From: JBGTFE01 sp049799955
GTDB lineage: Bacteria > Acidobacteriota > Blastocatellia > Pyrinomonadales > Pyrinomonadaceae
Assembly (NCBI GenBank): GCA_049799955.1
Contig: JBARIW010000068.1
Coordinates: 1 to 64,000, forward strand
Length of the DNA stretch: 64,000 bases
Direction: 5' to 3'
The notes under the pieces are model-generated. The model saw only the letters and a list, made by a program, of their open reading frames with translations. It searched no databases and was not told the origin of the DNA. Positions 36,214-44,853 of this stretch are shown piece after piece. Every line of letters begins with the position of its first letter. Position 1 is the first letter of the stretch. The translations under genes and the position numbers were made by a program.

Positions 36214-38997
36214 ATGATTAACTATAACTCTATGTTCAATAGTAATACTGAATTTGAAAATTGGGGTAAAGCTGCCGGGCTTAGTGAAACCACACTTCTG
36301 TTGATAAAAAATATTCGTGAAGCCGACCCAGCTAGGCGTGTTCGTAGTGGACCTTTAAATGTTGGCGGGCGATTTGCTCGAAGCCGTAAAATGAATCATA
36401 CGATTCAACATGAAAGTCGAACCGTTGAGTTTCCTGCGCTTTTAATGATGGAATTAGATTACCTCTATACGGAAGATGATGTTATAGAAATTTGGGACCA
36501 GCCTCCTTCTTTCGTAATAAATTACAAAGGAGCAAACGAGAGAAATTTGGGTCATTCTTATACGGCGGATTTCTTCGTGATTCGTCGAAACAGCGATGGA
36601 TGGGAAGAGTGGAAAGTTGAAGAGAAACTTCATAAAGAATTCAAAAAAAATCCGGCAAAATATTATCAGGATCAAAATGGTGTCTGGCATTTTCCTCCTG
36701 GAGAAAACTATGCTGATCCATTCAATTTATATTTTCACGTTCATTCATCGGCTGAAATCGACTGGATACTCTACCGAAATCTAAAACTTCTTCTCCCTTT
36801 ATATAACTCTTCTTTTGAAATTTCGTCGCAACTTCATCACACAATACAGTCACTTATCAAAACCACGCCGGGAATCACCTTGGCAGAGTTACGAGAAAAA
36901 ATTGATGAAGCTAATAATATCCATGTATTTCAGCTTCTATTAACAAAAACTATTTTTATAAATTTACGTGAAGCTTGGCTCGGACATGAAGAAAAGGTAC
37001 GGCTCTTTCAAGATGAAATAACCTATAATTACTTTGTTCAATCACACAATAATCAATCCTCAGATTATCGACAAAATGCTATTAGCATCTTAGATATTTT
37101 GCCCAATTCTACCGTCCGATGGGACGGTCTGATATTAGAAGTCGTGATGGTCGGAGAAACTGAGATAATGCTTCGCAGCGGGGAAAACGAGTATCAAACT
37201 TTTTCGCATAAAATCTTCGAACAGCTCATAAAAGACGGACGGATTACAGACCTTCATACTCGTCCAATCATTAATGAGGATGACGATATATACAAGCTTA
37301 TTAAACAAATTGGTTCCTCGGAAGCTCTTAAAGAAGCGCTTCACAGATTTAATATAATCAAGCCCGCTCTAGACGGTAAAAAAATTACCGATACCTCTGT
37401 TAGTAATAAAACTCATCGCAATTGGCTGAATGATTATGAAGCAAGCAAACTTAAAACCGGAGATGGAATCGCAGGGCTTATTCCGCGTCATTACTTAAAG
37501 GGAAACAGAATAGATCGACTGGAAATTAGATCTCAAGGTCTTAGACAAAAAATGGAAGATTTTATCGCTGATGAATATGAAAATCCGATTGTAAAGACTA
37601 AAAGTTTGTCTTACGGAGAATTCAGTCTTTTATGTGAATCTGAAGGCATACAATCGCCTTCACTAAAGAGTTTTGTTCAGGCGATTAATTATCGGGAAGG
37701 TCCTGAGCAAACAGAAAAAATGTGGGGCAAAAAAGCGGCATATCAACAAGAAGAATTTAACGACTGGACCAATGGAATCCCAGTTCATGGTGATCGCCCT
37801 TGGGAATTCGTTCATATAGACCATACGCCAGTAGATATTGAATTAAAACATTCGACTAAAGGGATTGAAATGATTGTTGCCTGGGTTTCTTTGATGTTTG
37901 ATTCTTTCTCTCGCAAGGTTTTGGCTTACTATCTTACATTTGACCCGCCTTCGTATCGCTCCTGTATGGGACTTATACGAGAATGTGTTCGGCTCCATAG
38001 ACGATTGCCGGAATGTATCATCGTTGACGGAGGAAAAGAGTTCGTCAGCATATTCTTTGAAAAATTACTGGCACGTTATCGATGCGACATAATTTGGCGA
38101 CCACCTACTAAGCCAAGATACGGATGTTTGATTGAAAGGTTTGTACATACATTTAACAAGGGGTTTGTGCACAACTTACTTGGAAACCGAAAAATAATGA
38201 AAAATGTTCGCCAAATAACTAAAGAGGTCAATCCTAAAAATCAAGCAGTCTGGAATTTCCCCCTCCTTGATTTGCACGTGGATGATTATTTTTATGATGA
38301 ATATCCAAATAAAATACATTCAAGTTTGGGTCAAACGCCCAACGAAAAATATGCTCAAGGAATGTCAAATTTTCCTGTTTCTCTACCACAGCAAATAGCT
38401 TATGACGATAACTTCTTGATTGAAACAATGCCCTCTCCTCGCAAAAGAACGGTCAAACTTATACGTTCGAGGGGCGTTAAATTTATGGGTTATTTTTACC
38501 GTTCAAATAAACTGCGGCGTCCAGATCTTTATGGAAAGCAATTAGAAATTCGTTATGATCCATTCAGTTATGCTCACGTATACGTGCTTATTGAGAACGA
38601 ATGGGTAGAATGCTTTGCCCCGCCATCAGTTTATGCTGAATTGAAAAATAAAACTGAGCGGGAAATTAAGATCATCACCGAAGAACAATGTGCGCTAAAC
38701 AGAAGGTTAGGACGAAATTATAAGGTCGGATTAATCGAAACCGCCAAAAAACATGCCCGCCGGGAGGCTGTTGAAAAATTAGAGAAGCAACATCTGCAAG
38801 ACAATGAATTCCGAAAAAGTGCCGAGCAACGTGGAATTAAACTAAGCCCCAGCAGAAGTCATTTGCTGGATTCCAATGTCATAAATCAACCGAAAGATTC
38901 TGAAACCGAAACGGATATGGCAACTGAAATACAAAATTCCGAAATTCAAATCCATAAAACTTTTCGGAGGGCATTCAACCAAAATAAAAACAGATAA
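36214..38997 (+). CDS. tnsAB: TnsA-TnsB fusion transposase
   Basis: 927 residues joining two enzymes that are separate in Tn7. The N-terminal part (about 60-215) is a TnsA-type endonuclease: YTADFFVI (Asp) and EWKVEEK (Glu-x-Lys) form the restriction-like site that cuts the 5' strand. The C-terminal part is the TnsB DDE transposase: HIDHTPVD (first Asp, about 537), CIIVDGG (second Asp, about 605) and GCLIERF (Glu, 36 residues later, a D-x35-E spacing). A C-terminal 200-residue tail is basic. Cutting both strands gives cut-and-paste transposition, in line with the clean 5-bp duplication. Followed directly by tnsC (3 bases). Confidence 0.93.
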   Translation: MINYNSMFNSNTEFENWGKAAGLSETTLLLIKNIREADPARRVRSGPLNVGGRFARSRKMNHTIQHESRTVEFPALLMMELDYLYTEDDVIEIWDQPPSFVINYKGANERNLGHSYTADFFVIRRNSDGWEEWKVEEKLHKEFKKNPAKYYQDQNGVWHFPPGENYADPFNLYFHVHSSAEIDWILYRNLKLLLPLYNSSFEISSQLHHTIQSLIKTTPGITLAELREKIDEANNIHVFQLLLTKTIFINLREAWLGHEEKVRLFQDEITYNYFVQSHNNQSSDYRQNAISILDILPNSTVRWDGLILEVVMVGETEIMLRSGENEYQTFSHKIFEQLIKDGRITDLHTRPIINEDDDIYKLIKQIGSSEALKEALHRFNIIKPALDGKKITDTSVSNKTHRNWLNDYEASKLKTGDGIAGLIPRHYLKGNRIDRLEIRSQGLRQKMEDFIADEYENPIVKTKSLSYGEFSLLCESEGIQSPSLKSFVQAINYREGPEQTEKMWGKKAAYQQEEFNDWTNGIPVHGDRPWEFVHIDHTPVDIELKHSTKGIEMIVAWVSLMFDSFSRKVLAYYLTFDPPSYRSCMGLIRECVRLHRRLPECIIVDGGKEFVSIFFEKLLARYRCDIIWRPPTKPRYGCLIERFVHTFNKGFVHNLLGNRKIMKNVRQITKEVNPKNQAVWNFPLLDLHVDDYFYDEYPNKIHSSLGQTPNEKYAQGMSNFPVSLPQQIAYDDNFLIETMPSPRKRTVKLIRSRGVKFMGYFYRSNKLRRPDLYGKQLEIRYDPFSYAHVYVLIENEWVECFAPPSVYAELKNKTEREIKIITEEQCALNRRLGRNYKVGLIETAKKHARREAVEKLEKQHLQDNEFRKSAEQRGIKLSPSRSHLLDSNVINQPKDSETETDMATEIQNSEIQIHKTFRRAFNQNKNR

Positions 38998-39000
38998 GCT

Positions 39001-40206
39001 ATGTCTGATTTCACTCCAGAAGATACATTTCCGCACTCTTTATTGAATGAACCAATAGAAGAACGTCTCAAGTATTTTCAAGAATACTCCGTTGCCCACC
39101 CAATAATTGAAAGTTCTTTCAATAAGTTGCGGCAAACAATATTGTTCCCTTCTGGAAAACAATTGGTTTTTGTAATAGGACCGCCCGGGTCTGGAAAAAC
39201 ATTCCTGCGTAGATGGATTGAAGACGAAGTAAAGTCCTATTGGGAGCCACAGCAACATACAGATCCAGGAAGAATTCCGGTCGCGTGGATTGAAGTTCCC
39301 GCAAAGGATAGACTCAAGCCTTCTGTCGGAGATATTTATCTTCGTTTGCTTCGCAGTTTGGAAGAGCCGTTGATTGATAAAAAAATAGTTTACGGCGATG
39401 TTACTTTCTATCAAACAGACGATAATCAAATTAGAATTGGGACTCACACAACAATCTTTAAATTACGATACGCCTTGGAAAAATGCTGTGAACACAGAAA
39501 ACCGTTTTTCCTGGCATTTGACGAAGCCCAGCATTTGATGAATCTTGCTGGTATGTCAATTGAAGAGCTTATGGATTGGCTAAAGTCGCTCGCTAATTTA
39601 TCGAAAGTGTTGATTTGTTTATATGGCACATACGAGATGTATGACCTACTGGATTTGAGCGATCAATTGATGCGTCGTAGCAAAATAATTCATCTTAGAC
39701 GATATGCAAATACGGGTGAAGATTTAATTAACTTCCGAAATACTATTTTATCATTTCAAAATAATTTACCTTTTGAAAAACAATTCGACCTAATGTCTCA
39801 CTCCGATTATCTCTATGAGAGAACGGCTGGCTGCGTTGGCAATTTATATGACTGGCTGTTATCAGCCGTAAACATTGCATTACTTAAATCAGGCTCTTTG
39901 AAATACCGACATCTACGCGAAACAGTTCCTTTTACTTTTCTTCAGGCAAGCAAGATGAATGAAAGCATCCAGGAAGACGAAGATTCTTTCTTCGAAAAAA
40001 TCGGTAAAGATGATGAAATCGAAGATGAAGATAATAAAACCGATAATGAAGATGGTCAGTCAATAAAAAGCCGCGGACAAAATCGCTCGCATAGCAATAA
40101 TTTAGGTAACAAAACAAAATCTTCGAAAAGCAAGAGCCAAAAAAAACCGCGATATTCAGTCGGAAAGCGGAATCCGACGCGCGATCCAATCGGAACGGTA
40201 TCGTAA
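39001..40206 (+). CDS. tnsC: TnsC-type AAA+ transposition regulator
   Basis: 401 residues. Walker A GPPGSGKTF (about residues 60-68) and Walker B FFLAFDEAQ (about 169-177) mark the AAA+ ATPase that joins the target-site protein (TniQ/TnsD) to the transposase. The last 75 residues switch from very acidic (DEIEDEDNKTDNEDG) to basic (KSSKSKSQKKPRY), probably a flexible contact region for TnsAB. Its stop overlaps the ATG of tniQ1 by one base (TAATG). Confidence 0.92.
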   Translation: MSDFTPEDTFPHSLLNEPIEERLKYFQEYSVAHPIIESSFNKLRQTILFPSGKQLVFVIGPPGSGKTFLRRWIEDEVKSYWEPQQHTDPGRIPVAWIEVPAKDRLKPSVGDIYLRLLRSLEEPLIDKKIVYGDVTFYQTDDNQIRIGTHTTIFKLRYALEKCCEHRKPFFLAFDEAQHLMNLAGMSIEELMDWLKSLANLSKVLICLYGTYEMYDLLDLSDQLMRRSKIIHLRRYANTGEDLINFRNTILSFQNNLPFEKQFDLMSHSDYLYERTAGCVGNLYDWLLSAVNIALLKSGSLKYRHLRETVPFTFLQASKMNESIQEDEDSFFEKIGKDDEIEDEDNKTDNEDGQSIKSRGQNRSHSNNLGNKTKSSKSKSQKKPRYSVGKRNPTRDPIGTVS

Positions 40207-41738
40207 TGAGAATGCTTAGTCCATTAAAAAGAATCAACTTTAACTCCCAAGCAAAGGTAGAGAGCAGCCGACTCTATTCTTTGTCTCCAATTGGACTGGG
40301 CACTCCAATGGTTGAAAGTCTTTCCAGTTATATTATCCGATTGGCAGAAGCGCATTGTGTAACAGTAGGTGTTTTAATCGCGCAGGAAATTTCTCCGTTA
40401 TTAAGAAAAAAGTATTTAACTCCAGCTCGTAGTCGTAAAGTTAATAGCGGAAGTATGCTTGGAGTTATCAGATCAATAGAGAGCACTGGAGAGACAGCGG
40501 TTGCTTGGACTCAAGCTTTGGGAAAATTAACATTCAGACCAAATCTGCATTTACTAACTATGCTACCGTTCAAACAACTTTTTTCTACAAGAAATTTACT
40601 ACGAGACAAACGTGTTTGGTGTCCATCCTGTTTTGAAGCGCTTAAAATTAATAAAGAAATAACTTATGAGTCTCTTCTATGGAGGTTGGAAGCAGTTATC
40701 TTTTGTCCGGTTCACAAAGTTCGATTAGAGCGCATCTGCAATAACTGTCATAAAGAGAAGCAACCGATTTTAGCTTCAAGTGTGAGAGCAGGATTTTGTT
40801 ATTACTGTAAACAGTGGCTCGGTTATTTAGAAACTCCGAGAGATTGGTCCGATGAGAATGTTCAAATATCGATTTCCAAATCTATCAGTAGGGTTTTAGC
40901 GGAAAGCCAAGATATAACATCTTTGCAAATGAAGAGAAATATCGCAACTAATATTGATGTTTGCATTAACCATTTTGCGGATGGAAAAATTTCTAGATTT
41001 GTCCGACTGATAAATACTTCTCCCCGCATAATTAATAATTGGCGCAACAGAACAAATTTATTTCGACTTGATCTATTGGCACAAATTTGCTTAAAGCTCA
41101 CCCTGCCGTTTGAACAACTTGTGATGAGTAATATTATAAATCCCAACATATTGAAAAAAAGAGATTTCAGCCCCCTCCCAAGAAAAAGTCATGGTAAAAG
41201 AGTTATTGATCTAACTGCGATGAGGCAATTATTAGAAGTTGCTATTGAAAAAAAATCTAATGTTCCTTCATTAAAACAATTGGCTGAAAATTTTGGTCAT
41301 GACGTTGGGTGCTTTAAAAGACACTTTCCTGATCTTTGTTCACAGTTAAAAGAGCATTACAACAACCACAAAGAAATTGAGCGGCATAATTTTTGGGCTA
41401 AAATAATATCTGCATTAAATGAATATCCGCCTCCGTCGGTCGCCGCACTTTCACGACGAGTAAACAGATGCATTCCAACTCTTTATAACTTATTTCCAAC
41501 GCTATGTCAGGAAATTACAAGAAATCACAAAGCTTATAAGGAAAAGCTCAGAAAAGCTCAACTATTATTGATTAGTGAAGAAATAAGACAAATAGCTTTT
41601 GAACTTCATAAAAACGGCATTTATCCTTCGCAAAAGCAGGTAGGATGGTTAATGACTAAGCCTGGTCGTATATCTAATAAACCGGCTAGCGATATTCTGC
41701 GAAAAATTCAACAAATATTATCCATACCAACTGACTGA
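40206..41738 (+). CDS. tniQ: TniQ/TnsD target-selection protein 1
   Basis: 510 residues. The N-terminal TniQ domain starts with MVESLSSYIIRLAEAHCV and contains zinc-binding pairs CPSC, CPVH, CNNC and CYYC (about residues 139-202). The C-terminal half has repeated small DNA-binding-like units: PSLKQLAENFGHDVGCFKRHFP and PSVAALSRRVNRCIPTLYNLFP (units of about 55 residues, given here in part), then a terminal YPSQKQVGWLM block. TniQ/TnsD proteins bind the target DNA and recruit TnsC. Translationally coupled to tnsC. Confidence 0.88.
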   Translation: MRMLSPLKRINFNSQAKVESSRLYSLSPIGLGTPMVESLSSYIIRLAEAHCVTVGVLIAQEISPLLRKKYLTPARSRKVNSGSMLGVIRSIESTGETAVAWTQALGKLTFRPNLHLLTMLPFKQLFSTRNLLRDKRVWCPSCFEALKINKEITYESLLWRLEAVIFCPVHKVRLERICNNCHKEKQPILASSVRAGFCYYCKQWLGYLETPRDWSDENVQISISKSISRVLAESQDITSLQMKRNIATNIDVCINHFADGKISRFVRLINTSPRIINNWRNRTNLFRLDLLAQICLKLTLPFEQLVMSNIINPNILKKRDFSPLPRKSHGKRVIDLTAMRQLLEVAIEKKSNVPSLKQLAENFGHDVGCFKRHFPDLCSQLKEHYNNHKEIERHNFWAKIISALNEYPPPSVAALSRRVNRCIPTLYNLFPTLCQEITRNHKAYKEKLRKAQLLLISEEIRQIAFELHKNGIYPSQKQVGWLMTKPGRISNKPASDILRKIQQILSIPTD

Positions 41739-41824
41739 ATTTCCAACGACTAAAAATGATTATTTAGACAGCTAAAATGTCATTAGAAATGCCTTATAGC
41801 TTATAAATCAAATCTAAGTGTTAT

Positions 41825-43696
41825 ATGCAAAGTCCATATAAGAGAATAATTTTTAAGCAAAAACAGTTGCAACAATCAAGCCGTCTTTACTGCCTAACTC
41901 CAATGGGGATTGAAACTCCTTATATGGAAAGCCTGACAGGTTATGTAGCTCGGCTAGCAGAAAGCCACAATGTTTCAACGGGACAATTATTTGCCAAAGA
42001 GTTAGTGCCAAAGTTGAATCGTCATTATTTGACGGCTAAAGGACAGAGGCAGGACTCGCAAATACTTTTTAGAATTAGAAAATTTATTCAAGCAGTAAAT
42101 GGTACAAAGAAAATTGCAACCGACTTTGTTGTGGCACTTGAGAGGCTTACACTACAAAAAAATCTTAAATATTTGACGTTATTGCCTTGGAAAGAAGTCA
42201 TATCAACCCGATTTCTTCTGCGACTCAAACGCGCGTGGTGTCCGCAATGTTTTTATGAAGATAAAGAATCTTCCGGGATAGTTTATGAACATTTACTTTG
42301 GGCGATAAAATTTGTAATTGTTTGTGTTAAACATAAGCTGCCACTTATTTCAATTTGTCCTTTTTGTAATAAAGAATCGTCTGTTCTCACCCCGAAAGCT
42401 CGCCCCGGTCATTGTTATCGCTGTGGAAGATGGCTCGGAGCTAAATTTGAAACTACGATTTGCGACTCACCAGCTCAAACTATTAATTATGAAACTGAAT
42501 TACAAGTTTCATCCATAGTCGGGGAATTACTTGTTTTAACTTCCAAATCAAAAAAAACCGTAAAGAATGAAATCTTTAACTATAATTTTTTGTATTGTGC
42601 TCAGTCGACGACAAACAATAAGTTAAATGCTTTCGGTAGATTTTTGGAAGTAGAAGGTTCTCTTATTCATAAACTTGCTAAGAAAAAGCGGCACGTACAA
42701 CTTGATAGTCTAACTAAAATAGTCAAAAACTTAAATATTCCTGTGGAAATGTTATTTTTGCAGAAGTTACCCGCTCAGTGCGTCTTACCTAAAATTCAAT
42801 TTCCTCGAAAACTCGACAGAAACGATAAATTAAAAATATTAAATAAAGCTCTTATAGATCCCCAAACCCCCTCGCTTGACGATCTGGCGCAAGAGCATGG
42901 GATTTCATCAACAACCGTGTTGCGTAGAGCAAATGCCGAATTGTGTAAGCAGATTACAGCGAGGAATAGGTCAGCCAATCCTCGAAAGCGTCCGCCGCTT
43001 AAAAAGCATGATACAGAGGCAATTGAAAAAGAACTTTATTTGGCTTTGAAGGAAACACCGCCACCTTTTCTTCGGATAGTAGCAGAAAGGCTAGGTTATA
43101 CAAATGGTGCTGCTGTCAGAAATAGGTGTCCGGAACTTAGTAAACAATTAGTTGAGAAGCATTCAAGATACCTTAAGGAACTAAACAAAAAACTTGAAGA
43201 GTCGTTAATAAAAACTCTTAGTGATTTTCCTCCCTTGCCATTACAAACAATTGCAAAGAGGTTAGGATATAAAGATCCTTCCGGTTTTAGCGAACGTTTT
43301 CCAGAACTCTGCCGAGCTATTTCAATTAGGTTTAAGAAATACAATCCTAGATTTGAAATTGTTTCAAAAGCTTTACAGATTGCGCTGACAGAAAATCCAC
43401 CTCCAACCCTTGAATCTATTTCAAAAAGCCTAAATGTCTGTAGCAGTTTTTTGTATAAATGCAATTCTGAAATTTGTTATCAAATATCAGAGCGTTATCG
43501 GCAATTTACCAAAAATATGAGTTTGCAGAGGAGAAAAGAGCGACACGAAATGATTAGAAAAATAGTTTTGGATCTTCACTCGAAAGGAATTTATCCCAGT
43601 CGAGATAAGGTTTCTCATCTACTAACCTCATCATTTAATCGCGTACATGACTTAGCATTTTTGATCGAATTAAGAAAATCTTTGGGCATAAATTAA
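41825..43696 (+). CDS. tnsD: TniQ/TnsD target-selection protein 2
   Basis: 623 residues, a longer paralogue of the previous protein with the same plan: MESLTGYVARLAESHNV, zinc pairs CPQC, CVKH, CPFC and CYRC, then four C-terminal helix-turn-helix-like repeats with the pattern PPxxxxxIAxRLGYxxxxxFxxRxPELCxxI (around residues 350-560) and a terminal block (YPSRDKVSHLL) shared with TniQ1. More repeats should mean a longer DNA footprint, so this is my pick for the protein that recognises the DUF488 gene. Ends 105 bases from the transposon end. Confidence 0.87.
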   Translation: MQSPYKRIIFKQKQLQQSSRLYCLTPMGIETPYMESLTGYVARLAESHNVSTGQLFAKELVPKLNRHYLTAKGQRQDSQILFRIRKFIQAVNGTKKIATDFVVALERLTLQKNLKYLTLLPWKEVISTRFLLRLKRAWCPQCFYEDKESSGIVYEHLLWAIKFVIVCVKHKLPLISICPFCNKESSVLTPKARPGHCYRCGRWLGAKFETTICDSPAQTINYETELQVSSIVGELLVLTSKSKKTVKNEIFNYNFLYCAQSTTNNKLNAFGRFLEVEGSLIHKLAKKKRHVQLDSLTKIVKNLNIPVEMLFLQKLPAQCVLPKIQFPRKLDRNDKLKILNKALIDPQTPSLDDLAQEHGISSTTVLRRANAELCKQITARNRSANPRKRPPLKKHDTEAIEKELYLALKETPPPFLRIVAERLGYTNGAAVRNRCPELSKQLVEKHSRYLKELNKKLEESLIKTLSDFPPLPLQTIAKRLGYKDPSGFSERFPELCRAISIRFKKYNPRFEIVSKALQIALTENPPPTLESISKSLNVCSSFLYKCNSEICYQISERYRQFTKNMSLQRRKERHEMIRKIVLDLHSKGIYPSRDKVSHLLTSSFNRVHDLAFLIELRKSLGIN

Positions 43697-43759
43697 AGCG
43701 AGAAATTCTAATCTTCTATTAAGCAGTCAAAAATTGTTTTCGAATCTCATTAATGGGAA

Positions 43760-43801
43760 GCATAAGTTTTCCAAAACGGAAAACTTATGCGAAAAAGAAC
43801 A
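43760..43801 (+). other. Right end of the Tn7-like element
   Basis: CATAAGTTTTCC at 43761-43772 and its inverted copy at 43778-43789 form a 13-bp palindrome with a 5-base spacer. The end sequence GAAAAAGAACA closes at 43801. This close, inverted pair differs from the spread direct sites at the other end, so the ends are asymmetric. Confidence 0.85.
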
Positions 43802-43806
43802 GTGTG
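43802..43806. repeat. Target site duplication, right copy (GTGTG)
   Basis: Second copy of GTGTG, directly after the terminal ACA, matching 2226-2230. Confidence 0.9.
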
Positions 43807-44173
43807 CGATGTCCGAAGCGTCGCGCGTTCGCGCTGGGTGCAGTTTAACGGGATGGTTTTGCAGGCAAACTTGCTCGAAAACGGCATTGGTTACGAGCAT
43901 CTGCCCGAAACGGGCGGGAAAATCAAGCCGATTCCCGAAGATTTAAATCGCGGCGTCGAAAGAATTCTGGAAATCTCGGCGGAAATGAAAACCGCGATTA
44001 TGTGCTCGGAGTCTTATCCTCTGACCAAACATAAAAGCCCTCGCGCAAATTGTCATCGCGTCGGAATGCTCGCGCCGATGCTGAAAGCGAAAGGCGCATC
44101 AAAAATTATTCACATTTTGCCGAACGGCGCGTCGATTGAGTTTAACGAATCGGCAGTCGCTTCGATTTGGTGA
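43802..44173 (+). pseudogene. 3' fragment of host DUF488 gene
   Basis: Codes for residues 33-155 of the broken DUF488 protein (CDVRSVARSRW, YEHLPETGG, IMCSES, ANCHRVG). The transposon end supplies an in-frame ATG at 43787 (reading Met-Arg-Lys-Arg-Thr, then Val-Cys-Asp), so a 128-residue protein lacking the TIGHGRH region could be made if a promoter in the element reads out. No good ribosome site precedes that ATG. Codon use matches the host block, not the AT-rich cargo. Confidence 0.9.
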
Positions 44174-44179
44174 AGAAAG

Positions 44180-44266
44180 ATTAACCGCAAAGACAGAGAG
44201 AAGTTTTGTCCACAGATAAACACAGACGCACACGGATAAGAAAAAAATTAATTATCTGTGGTTAAT
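44180..44266. repeat. Palindromic intergenic repeat
   Basis: ATTAACC (44180-44186) pairs with GGTTAAT (44260-44266), and CCACAGATAA (44210-44219) with TTATCTGTGG (44252-44261), enclosing AAAGACAGAGAGAAG and CACAGACGCACACGGAT. This resembles the dispersed 'CACAGAGA' type of intergenic repeat found in many bacterial genomes. It may act as a terminator for the convergent genes. Confidence 0.55.
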
Positions 44267-44286
44267 TTCCTGCTTCCTTCATATCG

Positions 44287-44802
44287 TTATTTCTTCTGTC
44301 GAATTGCTTCAACCCGCGCCCGAATCATCTCGTCGGTCATTTCGATTCGCGGATTCAAAACATTATCCGCGACGAGCGAAACTGCGGCGCATTTTATCTC
44401 GCTTCTGCCTTTTGCCGTCTGCCACGACGAGGCGGACAGATTTAAATTTTCGGATACGTGAGCGGTGAAATCTTCCAATGTCCGCCAATCGCTCCGGTTT
44501 TCGTAAAATATCTCGATTTGATAAAGCTTTCGGTCGAAAAATCTAAGGTACAAAGCCCGAACTCCCGGCAAAGTTTGCGGCGCTTTTTTCTCGATAAAAT
44601 TTTGAAAGAATGTGCGTTCGCCGCTTTTTTTGATTTTAATTTTCAAGTCCCGACCTAAAACGCTTTGAGCTTGTTCAGGCGACATTTGCAGTTTGAGATT
44701 AAGCAAAACCGGCGCTGTTTTCGATTCTAAAACGCACAAATCCTGCGCCGCGCCGACCACGTTCAAACACAGAAAAAGCAAAATCAAAACAAGCGGCTTC
44801 AT
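44287..44802 (-). CDS. Secreted protein, unknown
   Basis: About 171 residues from ATG 44802 (the longer frame from 44838 adds 12 residues before the signal peptide). MKPLVLILLFLCLNVVGAAQ is a signal peptide, followed by DLCVLESKTAPVLLNLKL. The mature part has a repeated style (LKLQMSPEQAQSVLG) seen in small periplasmic proteins of this phylum. No function recognised. Divergent from the glycosylase gene. Confidence 0.6.
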   Translation of the reverse strand: MKPLVLILLFLCLNVVGAAQDLCVLESKTAPVLLNLKLQMSPEQAQSVLGRDLKIKIKKSGERTFFQNFIEKKAPQTLPGVRALYLRFFDRKLYQIEIFYENRSDWRTLEDFTAHVSENLNLSASSWQTAKGRSEIKCAAVSLVADNVLNPRIEMTDEMIRARVEAIRQKK

Positions 44803-44853
44803 TGTGTTAATCTTGTAATTTAATAAATTATTTTGCAATAAGGATTAATAATT

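Larger units (their letters stand above)
2231..43801 (+). mobile_element. Tn7-like transposon, 41.57 kb, inserted in a DUF488 gene
   Basis: The boundaries are read directly. The element starts TGTTATTTTTCTC at 2231 and ends GCGAAAAAGAACA at 43801; the reverse complement of the right end is TGTTCTTTTTCGC. It is flanked by the 5-bp duplication GTGTG. Transposition genes tnsAB (fused), tnsC, tniQ1 and tniQ2 lie at 36214-43696, pointing to the 43801 end. Cargo is a giant five-gene cassette (2654-27166) plus an AT-rich set of defence-like genes (27200-36200). No cas genes or CRISPR array are visible, so targeting is presumably protein-directed through the TniQ/TnsD proteins. The element interrupts codon 34 of the host gene and carries an intact homologue of it at 27470. 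Confidence 0.93.

Noticed and set aside
36214..43696. CRISPR-associated transposon
   Set aside because: Core genes and two tniQ genes fit, but no cas gene or repeat array is seen anywhere in the element.
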